A DNA stretch of 64,000 bases from Clostridium cellulovorans 743B (lineage in GTDB: Bacteria; Bacillota; Clostridia; Clostridiales; Clostridiaceae). The translations under genes and the position numbers were made by a program. Shown one piece after another: positions 26,803 to 34,705 of the stretch. How positions within the stretch are numbered: position 1 is the first letter of the stretch; each line of letters starts with the position of its first letter. The notes under the pieces were generated by a model, which had not been told where the DNA came from, did no database searches, and saw only the letters and a list, made by a program, of their open reading frames with translations. The stretch covers positions 4,030,001 through 4,094,000 of the forward strand of contig NC_014393.1 of NCBI RefSeq assembly GCF_000145275.1, in the 5' to 3' direction.

Positions 26803-27282
26803 CTATTCTACCTGAAACCAACTTACAACCTTATCTTTCTTAAACCCCAAACCAGTTACCAAATTCATAGAATTTATATTGTCTTCTTCTATATGAGCAA
26901 ATAGAATTTTATTTTTTCAATGACCTTATTTATTAAATCCATTGTTACGATTCTGCCATACCCCATTTTTCTGTGTTCTGGCAAAACGTGAAGAAATCCT
27001 ATATCTCCATCATCTTGAGTTATTGCCCAGGCAATTAATTTGTCGGATTCTTGTATGCATGAACTTTCTCCATTAGTAATCCTACTCATTTCCTAACCTA
27101 CTTTTTATTACCTTAAGCTCTTCAATAGAATCATTACTTATGTATACCCATCTTCTATCACTAGTTCCTTTATGAAGTATTGAATCTCCTATCTTCTCCA
27201 CATAATCAATTTGATAATTCTCAATGAAATTTATTATATCAATATTTTCAATTTCGTCCTTTTTTAAGTATTTTAATATCAC
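26803..27282 (-). pseudogene. GNAT (FR47-like) acetyltransferase with internal deletion and frameshift
   Basis: The 5' frame (27282 down) encodes MILKYLKKDEIENIDIINFIENYQIDYVEKIGD... for 66 codons, then a stop. An overlapping frame reads RITNGESSCIQ, IAWAITQDDGDIGFLHVLPEHRKMGYGRIVTMDLINKVIEK, which is the acetyl-CoA core. Another base shift in an A-rich run near 26905-26915 is needed to continue into FAHIEEDNINSMNLVTGLGFKKDKVVSWFQVE and the stop at 26803-26805. Intact relatives have ~100 more residues between the two halves. The gene is therefore dead: one internal deletion plus one frameshift. Confidence 0.8.
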
Positions 27283-27303
27283 TTCTTTTTTGTTGATATT
27301 TTT

Positions 27304-27804
27304 TCACTTCACATAATCTCTAAAGTAAAAAACCTTATCATTTTCTTTGTTCCAGCAATCTTTCCAGGTAACTTTATATCTAAAATCTTGTAAAATGTTT
27401 CTTAATTCATTTTCTGATATATCACTTAAGTAAATCTCACTATTCTCTTCATATTCTTTTCCCTCACCATACTCAAATAAACCTCCACCAATTACTTGCA
27501 ACTTATTATTTTTTAGATATTTTTCAAGGTTATCTCGTTCTATTTGTATGTCATTTTCTATTCCTATTGGCTCTATAACTTTTATCTCTACCCTTATATG
27601 TCTAAACTTCTCAATATCCTTGTTAGCATACATTCCATGATCATCATTAAGTATCCTCTCATAATCTTGGCCACTTACCTTAGTAATTTCTGCTCTAAAA
27701 ACTATCTTAGGTTGAATGAAAGCTGAAAAATAAACTCCAGCTAAAAAATTAAATACCAAAACAATTACTAGTAAACTACTAAAAACGTTCTTTTTATTCA
27801 TCAT
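27304..27804 (-). CDS. Membrane-anchored or secreted protein of unknown function
   Basis: About 166 residues. An N-terminal hydrophobic helix (residues 6-27, VFSSLLVIVLVFNFLAGVYF) acts as a signal anchor or uncleaved signal peptide. The rest is polar with alternating charge (YERILNDDHGMYANKDIEKF, VTWKDCWNKENDKVFYF). The start is taken as the ATG at 27802-27804 after AAAAGGTG; a GTG two codons upstream overlaps that ribosome site. No family recognised. It lies between the dead GNAT gene and an intact one, on the same strand. Confidence 0.6.
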   Translation of the reverse strand: MMNKKNVFSSLLVIVLVFNFLAGVYFSAFIQPKIVFRAEITKVSGQDYERILNDDHGMYANKDIEKFRHIRVEIKVIEPIGIENDIQIERDNLEKYLKNNKLQVIGGGLFEYGEGKEYEENSEIYLSDISENELRNILQDFRYKVTWKDCWNKENDKVFYFRDYVK

Positions 27805-27859
27805 ATACACCTTTTAAGCTAAAATCTTAAAATAGCTTTTTACTCACTACATATCTAGG

Positions 27860-28396
27860 TCAATCTATCAGCAGTCCCATGAATAGAGAATCATAGAACT
27901 TCCCATTTATATAAAAGTCTCTAGAAATAACGCCTTCATTTTTAAAATTGAATTTCTCATACATCTTAATTGCATTTTCATTGTCTGTTCTAACTCTTAA
28001 ATTTATTTTTTTAATAATACCTGTTTCCTTTGCCCAGTTAATTAAAAATTGAAGAAGAAAGCTTCCAATTCCTAACCCATGATAAGCTTTTTTTACGGTT
28101 ACTCCCATCTCTCCAATATGCTTTATCCTAACTTTGTCACCACTTCTAAGGACGATTAAACCAACAATTTCTTCATCAAGTAAAGCCACTGCTAACAAGG
28201 AATTCTTTCTACTATTTATGGCTTGAATATTTTGTTGTTCTTTTTCAATAGTTATCTTTATTTCATTCTCTCCAAATGTAAGAAAATCTGATTCTGAACC
28301 TATAACCTTTTTATATTGTACTAATTTCTCTGCATCATATAAAATTGCTTTTCTTATAGTTAGTTCTTTTTCATTTTTTAATTTTACTTTTCGCAT
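27860..28396 (-). CDS. GNAT family N-acetyltransferase
   Basis: About 178 residues from the ATG at 28394-28396 (MRKVKLKNEKELTIRKA), preceded by GAGG; a TTG five codons earlier overlaps that ribosome site. It has all GNAT landmarks: LLAVALLDEEIVGLIVLRSG, motif A IKHIGEMGVTVKKAYHGLGIGSFLLQFLINWAKETG (HGLGIG) and motif B NENAIKMYEKFNFKNEGV. It is closest in pattern to ribosomal-protein or small-molecule acetyltransferases of the RimI/YhhY type; the substrate is unknown. The region 28412-28770 upstream is empty of genes. Confidence 0.87.
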   Translation of the reverse strand: MRKVKLKNEKELTIRKAILYDAEKLVQYKKVIGSESDFLTFGENEIKITIEKEQQNIQAINSRKNSLLAVALLDEEIVGLIVLRSGDKVRIKHIGEMGVTVKKAYHGLGIGSFLLQFLINWAKETGIIKKINLRVRTDNENAIKMYEKFNFKNEGVISRDFYINGKFYDSLFMGLLID

Positions 28397-28780
28397 ACTC
28401 TTTTTCCTCAACCGTAAATTTTAATATAATAGCCACCTTAAAATCTTAAAATCTATAAAACCAATACTTAGTATCAATTTCCTAATTTAAAGATAATTAT
28501 ATATATTATTATCGTTACATAAATACAATTTCTTTCTAATAATTTTAAATATTACATCATGTAAATATTATACACAAAGGAGTCATATATTATATACTGT
28601 GAAAGTATCCTAAAATATATAGCTATTTAAAAAGGTTTTGTATATAGAGTTTATAAATTAAATCTTCACTCATTGAAATAATTCAGATTTTCAATAAAAG
28701 TAAGTGCTTAAAGAGTTGAAAAACTTACTAACTTTCTGGGAAAGATAACTTAGGTTATTCATAAAAAAGGAGTGTTAATT

Positions 28781-29617
28781 ATGGTATTTTGCTCAAAGTG
28801 TGGATCTAAATTGATGGGGAATGAATTGTTTTGTAGTGTTTGTGGCTCAAAACTTAATGATATAAGTTTAATTGATAAAACAATAAGCTATGAGAAAGCT
28901 ACTGAAAAACCAGGAGATATTTTTTCTGAAATTACTCCTGTAAAAGCTAGAAACTCTATTTCAATTAGTGACATAATTAAATTAATGCTAGCCACACCAA
29001 TTACTTCTATTAATAGGCTTGTTCATAGAATTGATAAAAAAGGGATTCTTATTTTGGCTTTAGTTTTAGCTACTGTTCAAGGATTTTTTACAATTTGGAG
29101 CTTTAAACTAGTTCTCTCAACCATAGATAAAACCTTCTCTAATTTTTTATCAGATTTTTCCGATGTATCGCTTAGTAATATAGGCAATTCTCTAGAGATA
29201 CCTTATGCAAGAATTTTCTTTCATGGTGTTATATTGTATTTTATTATTATTATAGTTTTATATTTAGGAATTTATTTTATATTCAACGGAATTCATAAAA
29301 CCCAAGTTCCTAGCTTTAAAATAATTAAAGCTAACATTCTTTCTACAATACCAGTTTTGAGTTGTGAATTATTATTCTTATTATTTTCATATATTAATAC
29401 AACCCTAGCATTTATTGTTTTATTAGCAGGAGTATTGGTTTTCTTTTCAGCTTTACTACATAGCCTAAGAAAATTAATGAAAATATCTGACAATGTGGTA
29501 CTCTATAATGTTGCAGCAATATTCTCTGTAATGTTAATATGTTTTCTTTTTTCTTCTTTAAGGTTCACACTCCTAAACATAGAGAGTTTAAATTTACCTA
29601 ATTTCATAAGACATTAG
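28781..29617 (+). CDS. Zinc-ribbon membrane protein
   Basis: About 278 residues from the ATG at 28781-28783 (AAAAGGAGTG upstream; a GTG at 28772 overlaps that site). The N-terminus is a zinc ribbon: FCSKCGSKL and LFCSVCGSKL, two CxxC knuckles. A charged linker follows, then four to five hydrophobic helices (around residues 90-112, 145-165, 195-215, 218-240, 248-268). This layout is common in clostridial membrane proteins of unknown role. Transcribed alone; no obvious terminator. Confidence 0.72.
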   Translation: MVFCSKCGSKLMGNELFCSVCGSKLNDISLIDKTISYEKATEKPGDIFSEITPVKARNSISISDIIKLMLATPITSINRLVHRIDKKGILILALVLATVQGFFTIWSFKLVLSTIDKTFSNFLSDFSDVSLSNIGNSLEIPYARIFFHGVILYFIIIIVLYLGIYFIFNGIHKTQVPSFKIIKANILSTIPVLSCELLFLLFSYINTTLAFIVLLAGVLVFFSALLHSLRKLMKISDNVVLYNVAAIFSVMLICFLFSSLRFTLLNIESLNLPNFIRH

Positions 29618-29751
29618 AGTATCAAAGCTTTTATAATGAAAGATATCGTAATTTTCTCTTTGAGTTACGATATTTTTTATTTTGTTCAGAAAATGTTTTA
29701 CATGGAATGTTATAATATAATACAAGCTTATTAACAAAGGAGGCAATATTA

Positions 29752-32310
29752 TTGAAAAATTTGTGCAAAAAAATCTTTATACATATCTTGTGCTTAGTAT
29801 TAATCCTCACCTATACCGTAACTACTCATTCACAAAAAGTAGTAGCTGGCACTTCTGGCTATATAGCTGTTTCAGCTGGTAATACTACTACAATTGCTTT
29901 AAAGAATGATGGAACTGTTTGGTCTTGGGGTTTTAATCAGAATGGTCACCTAGGTGATGGAACTACTTCAAATAGTAATTCCCCGGTGCAAGTTAAAGGT
30001 TTAAATGGAATAACCGCTATTTCAGCTGGTTGGGCACATTTCGTAGCTTTAAAAAGTGATGGTACCGTTTGGACCTGGGGTGTTGGCTATAGCGGAGAAT
30101 TGGGTGATGGTACTAATAGCCTTAGGACTACCCCTGCACCAATAAACGGTTTAACCGGGATAACTGCTATTTCAGCTGGTTGGAATCATACCCTAGCACT
30201 AAAAGCTGATGGTACGCTTTGGAGTTGGGGGCAAAACCAATATGGACAATTAGGTACTGGTAACACCACAAACAGTAATATTCCTCTACAAGTTCCAGGT
30301 CAAATTGGAATAACATCTATTTCAAGTGGAGGAGGTCATTCATTAGTTATAAAAAATGATGGCACTGTTTGGAGCTGGGGCTGTAATAACTTTGGCCAAT
30401 TAGGTAATGGTACTAACAGTAATAACCCTACTCCTCATCAAATTAGCGGTTTAAATGGAATAATAAATGTTTCTGCTGGAGTAATTCATTCAACAGCTTT
30501 AAAAAGTGATGGTACTGTTTGGAATTGGGGCTGCAATTTTAGAGGCGAATTAGCTAATGGTAATAAGATTGATAGTTATATACCTGTACAAGCCAACGGT
30601 TTAAATGGAATAATAGCCATTACAGCTGGATGGGAGTTCTCATCAGCTATAAAAAGTGATGGTACTTTTTGGGTTTGGGGTGTCAATGACTATGGACAAC
30701 TTGGAAATGGTAGTAAAAGTGATGTTACTTCTCCAATGCAAGTTAGTAGCTTAAGCGGAATAACCGCCATTGATACTGGAGCAACCTATACAGTTGCGTT
30801 AAAGACTGATGGCAACATTTTTGCTTTTGGGGAAAATACCTATGGTCAACTAGGTAATGGCACAACTACAGGTAGTACTACTCCAGAGTTGGTGAGTATA
30901 GGTGATACATATGTTGCTACTGATAAATCTGCTCTTTCCATTGGTTATGCTAGTGGTGATAGCGATACTAATGTAACGCAAAACCTCTCATTACCTACTA
31001 CTACAACTAACAGATCCACTATAACCTGGAGTTCAAGTAATCCAGCTATAATTTCTGATACTGGTGTAGTAACTAGACCAACTTATACTGTTGGAGATAC
31101 CACTGTAACTTTAACAGCAACAATAACAAAAAGTTTGACCACTGATACAAAAACTTTTCAAGTAAATGTCATTGCAAAAGCTACGGATGCAGAGTCAGTA
31201 ATGTTAGACAACACTTCTCTGCAAATTGGCTATGCACCTTTAGATAGTTCAAGTAATGTTACTCAAAATCTTCTATTACCTACTATTGGAGCCAATTACA
31301 CAAATATAACTTGGACCTCAACAGATTACACATTAATTTCATCTACTGGTGTAGTAACTAGACCAAGCTTTACAGAAGGAGATGCTACTGTAATTTTAAC
31401 TGCTACAATTTCAAAAGGACTAATAACTGCTACTAAAGTCTTTAATGTAACAGTAACTAAACAGCCTCCAACAGATACAGAGTCAGTAGCTCTTGATAAA
31501 TCCTCTCTTAAAGTGGGCTATGCACCTTCAGATAGTTTCGATACTGTTACTCAAGATGTGGTTTTACCTACTCTTGGTACCAATGGGACAACTATAACTT
31601 GGAATTCCTCTGATTCTTCAGTGGTTTCAAATGGAGGTACTGTAACTAGACCAATCTATACTAATGGTGATGCTTCTATAACTTTAACTGCCACAATTAC
31701 AAAAGGCTTAGTAACTGATACTAAAACCTTTAATATAACTGTTATTAAGAATCCTATTACCGATTATGAGGAAGTTGCTTTAGATAAAGCATCCTTACAA
31801 ATTGGCTATGCTAGTGGTGATAATTCTAATTCTGTAACACAAAATCTTGGTTTACCTACTACTAGCACTAATGGTACTACTATAACTTGGAGTTCAAGCA
31901 ACCCTTCATTGATTTCAGCTTCTGGTTTAGTAATTAGACCAAGCTATACTAATGGTGATGCTTCTATAACTTTAACTGCTACAATTACAAAAGGTTCTAT
32001 CAGTGATATAAAAACCTTTAATGTAACTGTTATTAAAAATCCTATTACCGATGCTGAGGAAGTTGCTTTAGATAAAGCATCCTTACAAATTGGCTATGCT
32101 AGTGGTGATAATTCTAATTCTGTAACACAAAATCTTGGTTTACCTACTACTAGCACTAATGGTACTACTATAACTTGGAGTTCAAGCAACCCTTCATTGA
32201 TTTCAGCTTCTGGTTTAGTAATTAGACCAAGCTATACTAATGGTGATGCTTCTATAACTTTAACTGCTACAATTACAAAAGGTTCTATCAGTGATATAAA
32301 AAACCTTTAA
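29752..32310 (+). CDS. Secreted RCC1-propeller / bacterial Ig-like repeat surface protein (frameshifted before its anchor)
   Basis: An 852-residue product starting at TTG 29752 (GGAGG eight bases upstream). A signal peptide (KKIFIHILCLVLILTYTVTT) is followed by seven RCC1 repeats of about 50 residues (pattern ISAGxxHxxALKxDGTVWSWGxNxxGQLGxGT), a likely seven-bladed propeller. Five Ig-like modules of about 96 residues follow (LDKxSLxIGYASGD ... TITWSSSNPxxIS ... DASITLTATITKG), of the atrophied bacterial Ig type. The last two modules are an almost exact 288-base duplication. The frame ends prematurely at DIKNL because the A tract at 32298-32303 has six A where the previous module has five; correcting it restores a C-terminal LPXTG anchor. 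Probably a cell-wall adhesin or binding protein. Confidence 0.85.
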   Translation: MKNLCKKIFIHILCLVLILTYTVTTHSQKVVAGTSGYIAVSAGNTTTIALKNDGTVWSWGFNQNGHLGDGTTSNSNSPVQVKGLNGITAISAGWAHFVALKSDGTVWTWGVGYSGELGDGTNSLRTTPAPINGLTGITAISAGWNHTLALKADGTLWSWGQNQYGQLGTGNTTNSNIPLQVPGQIGITSISSGGGHSLVIKNDGTVWSWGCNNFGQLGNGTNSNNPTPHQISGLNGIINVSAGVIHSTALKSDGTVWNWGCNFRGELANGNKIDSYIPVQANGLNGIIAITAGWEFSSAIKSDGTFWVWGVNDYGQLGNGSKSDVTSPMQVSSLSGITAIDTGATYTVALKTDGNIFAFGENTYGQLGNGTTTGSTTPELVSIGDTYVATDKSALSIGYASGDSDTNVTQNLSLPTTTTNRSTITWSSSNPAIISDTGVVTRPTYTVGDTTVTLTATITKSLTTDTKTFQVNVIAKATDAESVMLDNTSLQIGYAPLDSSSNVTQNLLLPTIGANYTNITWTSTDYTLISSTGVVTRPSFTEGDATVILTATISKGLITATKVFNVTVTKQPPTDTESVALDKSSLKVGYAPSDSFDTVTQDVVLPTLGTNGTTITWNSSDSSVVSNGGTVTRPIYTNGDASITLTATITKGLVTDTKTFNITVIKNPITDYEEVALDKASLQIGYASGDNSNSVTQNLGLPTTSTNGTTITWSSSNPSLISASGLVIRPSYTNGDASITLTATITKGSISDIKTFNVTVIKNPITDAEEVALDKASLQIGYASGDNSNSVTQNLGLPTTSTNGTTITWSSSNPSLISASGLVIRPSYTNGDASITLTATITKGSISDIKNL
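31768..32302 (+). repeat. Exact 288-bp-period tandem duplication inside the Ig-like region
   Basis: Bases 31768-32014 are identical to 32056-32302 (247 bases), with a period of 288, one whole Ig-like module. The flanking parts of each module differ slightly. Such perfect identity points to a very recent duplication or ongoing slippage. Confidence 0.9.
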
Positions 32311-32521
32311 TGTAACAGTTATTAAATTGAATAAAGACGTACAACCAGAAAATCAAGACCAGAATACTCCTCCAAAGGTGGAACCAGTTACTACAGATAC
32401 AAACTCTGAAATACTTCCTAAAACAGGAACAACTTTTGACTTTATATATTTAACTTTCATGGGGTTATTTTTAATCCTTAATGGTTCATTAATTATTAGA
32501 AAAAAACTTAAAACTTCATAG
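32304..32521 (+). pseudogene. Out-of-frame C-terminal segment with LPXTG sorting signal
   Basis: After the six-A tract, the frame that continues the last Ig module reads TFNVTVIKLNKDVQPENQDQ, a Pro/Thr-rich linker, EILPKTGTTF, a hydrophobic segment (FIYLTFMGLFLILNGSLII) and the charged tail RKKLKTS: a complete sortase A signal. It is one base out of register with the upstream frame. It is either the real C-terminus restored by slippage, or lost through mutation or sequencing error. Confidence 0.75.
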
Positions 32522-32528
32522 AAAATCC

Positions 32529-32566
32529 AAGGGAACTGTCAAATAAGACTAGTTCCCTTAAAATTT
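32529..32566 (+). terminator. Hairpin after the RCC1/Ig surface protein gene
   Basis: AAGGGAACT (32529-32537) pairs with AGTTCCCTT (32551-32559), followed by AAAATTTT. It starts eight bases beyond the LPXTG-frame stop, supporting the idea that the transcript includes the anchor. Confidence 0.75.
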
Positions 32567-32679
32567 TACATTATTCTTATTTACATATATTAATAATTAC
32601 TGTAGAATTATTCTATAAATCGTTTTTTATTGTTAACAAGTAAAAAAATGATTAATATACAAACTTGGAGGAGTAAATA

Positions 32680-32883
32680 ATGGAAAATTTTGTATCATTA
32701 ACTGAAGTTGAATTACAAGAAGTCGAAGGCGGAAAATTTAAGTGGAAAAAATTTGTTGCTATTGTAAAAGCAGCTGTCCCAATAATTTCAGCTATTGTTA
32801 ACCCTAACCCATACAGCATAATTAAAGCTATAGCTACAGCACCAGGTAATTATAAAGACCTAGAAAAGGAAAATGTAATATAA
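32680..32883 (+). CDS. Double-glycine leader peptide (bacteriocin-like)
   Basis: A 67-residue peptide precursor with AGGAGT ahead of the ATG. The leader MENFVSLTEVELQEVEGG has the class II bacteriocin/ComC consensus (LxxxELxxIxGG), and cleavage after GG leaves a 49-residue cationic, amphipathic peptide beginning KFKWKKFVAIVKAAV. It forms a two-gene unit with the next peptide. No C39-peptidase ABC exporter or immunity gene is recognisable in the window, so export would rely on machinery elsewhere. A signalling peptide is an alternative. Confidence 0.78.
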   Translation: MENFVSLTEVELQEVEGGKFKWKKFVAIVKAAVPIISAIVNPNPYSIIKAIATAPGNYKDLEKENVI

Positions 32884-32957
32884 TCACTTATATTTTCACT
32901 ATTAAAATTTGAAATAATTTAAATAACCTAAAAGTACTTTTATTGGAGGTAGTTATG

Positions 32958-33083
32958 ATGGATAATTTTTCACCATTAACTAAAACTCAATTAAATGAAA
33001 TTAATGGCGGATGGAGTTTAAGAAAAGCTTTAAAGAAAATTATTGATGCTATTGTTAAACGCCCACCTGGTCAAGAACTTTAA
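32958..33083 (+). CDS. Second double-glycine leader peptide (bacteriocin-like), 41 residues
   Basis: The ATG at 32958 (or 32955, immediately before) is preceded by GGAGGT. The precursor reads MDNFSPLTKTQLNEINGG, then a 23-residue core starting WSLRKALKKIIDAIV. The leader is parallel to that of the 32680 peptide and the core is again cationic and amphipathic. Spacing (74 bases between the stop and this start) and the following 16-bp hairpin make the two a single transcript. They could act together as a two-peptide bacteriocin, though GxxxG motifs are not evident. Confidence 0.75.
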   Translation: MDNFSPLTKTQLNEINGGWSLRKALKKIIDAIVKRPPGQEL

Positions 33084-33086
33084 TAG

Positions 33087-33123
33087 AGTAGTCAGTGAAG
33101 GATTGTTTCCTTCACTGACTACT
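33087..33123 (+). terminator. 16-bp perfect hairpin after the peptide pair
   Basis: AGTAGTCAGTGAAGGA (33087-33102) pairs perfectly with TCCTTCACTGACTACT (33108-33123). The loop is TTGTT. There is no T tail, so it may be a terminator of limited efficiency or an RNA stabiliser. It begins four bases after the stop codon of the second peptide. Confidence 0.7.
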
Positions 33124-33267
33124 TATACCATAAGCATGCACATTCAGTATGAAAACATTCAATATAAATTAATCTATTCTATCCTACCTTTTATAACATC
33201 TTATTCGCTATGCTCAAACTCACAGCAGATTTCATCTCAAATTGCAACTAATACTAAACTTCTAAAA

Positions 33268-33310
33268 AACTACAGACCTTCACCTTCATGAAATCCTGTA
33301 GTTATTTTTG
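33268..33310. terminator. Hairpin with T-rich tail between the peptide pair and the secreted-protein genes
   Basis: AACTACAG (33268-33275) pairs with CTGTAGTT (33296-33303), followed by ATTTTTG on the plus strand. It could stop read-through from the peptide genes. The remaining 33124-33412 shows no gene. Confidence 0.6.
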
Positions 33311-33412
33311 TTATTCTAAATCAATAATATTAATTTTTTTCATAGAAATGTATCTAAAAACATGTATTTTCTAAAATATTAACTTTTCTATACACCTTAA
33401 ATTTAGTTGTTT

Positions 33413-33727
33413 TCACTTGATAATTACTTCGCCATTACCAATAATCACGATCCTGTACTCAGGTTTAAGTGGAAGTAAATCATAACTTTTTGAGTTTGGT
33501 TCTAATCTAATAGATTGTAATGTACGCTGATCTTCATCAAAAAGAATTATATATGCATTATTCTCTTTGGAAATGTTTTGAATAGTATACAAATTACCCG
33601 GTGAAACATTAAAATTAGATAATTGATAAACTCCTTCTTTGAAGTTAGTAACTGCAAATGTAGGTGTTGTAAAAAATATATTGAATACTAGACATATTAA
33701 AATTAGCTTCTTAGCACAATTTTTCAT
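33413..33727 (-). CDS. Small secreted protein, paralogue of the 33787 gene
   Basis: A 104-residue protein with a Sec signal peptide (MKNCAKKLILICLVFNIFFTTPTFAV). The mature ~78 residues have the motif FKEGVYQLSNFN, then a GNLYTIQNISKENN strand pair, LFDEDQRTLQSIRLEPNSKSYDLLPLKPEYRIVIIGNGEV, which suggests a small beta-sandwich. It shares over half its residues with the next upstream gene. AGGTGG lies before the ATG. The pair is on the strand opposite to the bacteriocin-like genes. Function unknown. Confidence 0.72.
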   Translation of the reverse strand: MKNCAKKLILICLVFNIFFTTPTFAVTNFKEGVYQLSNFNVSPGNLYTIQNISKENNAYIILFDEDQRTLQSIRLEPNSKSYDLLPLKPEYRIVIIGNGEVIIK

Positions 33728-33786
33728 TTTATAACCACCTTCTATTTTATAGTTAACTTATACCTTACGATTATAAATATAGTTAA

Positions 33787-34101
33787 TTAAGAAGAGATAA
33801 ATATTTCTCCATTCCCAATTATCGCAATTCTATAGGAAGATCTAAGCGGAACTAAATTATAACTTCTTGATCCAGGGTTTAAGCGAATATATTGGATTTC
33901 AGCTTGATTTTCATCAAAAACAAATATAGATGCATTTTTGTTTGATATATTTTGAACTCTATAAAGACTTCCTGATGAAAAATTAAAGTCAGCAGCTTTA
34001 TAAACTCCTTCTTTAAAAACATTAGAAGCATATGTATCCATTGTATTAATCATAGTATACAAAAGGCATGATAGAACAATTAAAATAGCGTACTTTTTCA
34101 T
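33787..34101 (-). CDS. Small secreted protein, paralogue of the 33413 gene
   Basis: A 104-residue protein with a signal peptide (MKKYAILIVLSCLLYTMINTMDTYA) and a mature part beginning SNVFKEGVYKAADFN, with the same strand order as its paralogue: LYRVQNISNKNASIFVFDENQAEIQYIRLNPGSRSYNLVPLRSSYRIAIIGNGEIFIS. GGGGTAAA precedes the ATG at 34099-34101. The two genes are separated by 59 bases, so they are probably a tandem duplication. No family recognised. Confidence 0.72.
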   Translation of the reverse strand: MKKYAILIVLSCLLYTMINTMDTYASNVFKEGVYKAADFNFSSGSLYRVQNISNKNASIFVFDENQAEIQYIRLNPGSRSYNLVPLRSSYRIAIIGNGEIFISS

Positions 34102-34705
34102 TTACTTTACCCCTTACATGAGAATCGCTATATACGTTAGTACCTCAAATTTTATTATGTGAATAAACTTCAATTATATTCCCTAAAACAAAAGAGACTT
34201 CTAAATATCAAAATTACTAACTGTCTTTAGCCTACATTTTTTAATGGCACAGTTTATTTAATGCATGTGAAACTTCACTATGGTAAATTAAAATTATTGT
34301 GAAAATACTATATATATTCCATTACTGAAGCTACGTCAAGACTCTGGAGAAATATTGAAAAATCAATGTATTCTATGAAGAATCTTTATTGAAAAGTATA
34401 TATAAACAATTTCTTTAGAAGTTGTTTATGAAATTGTTATATATTTAAGCTATCATTATATTAATATATAAATTCCAAAATAGAATCTACTTTAAAACCA
34501 TATATTAAAATTGAAAATTTAATATATCTAATGAAGCATCATTAGATATACTTATATAGCTTGATTCATTAAAAAATTTTTAGTTCTATCTCAAAAGTGG
34601 AAGATATTTTTAATAAAAAGTAATTAAGTTGATAAATATCTGAATTTTTAAGTACAGAAAATATATAATATAAGATTTCTATAAAAAACATTTGTGGAGG
34701 ATATT
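34102..34705. other. Gene-free interval with an 11-bp palindrome
   Basis: About 600 bases, very AT-rich, without a plausible coding frame on either strand. ATATCTAATGA pairs with TCATTAGATAT at about 34525-34548. It must hold the promoters of the divergent small secreted protein (34101) and lipoprotein (34706) genes. Confidence 0.5.

Noticed and set aside
33043..33291. 82-codon plus-strand frame after the peptide pair
   Set aside because: Overlaps the second peptide gene and runs through both hairpins; no ribosome site and low-complexity sequence.
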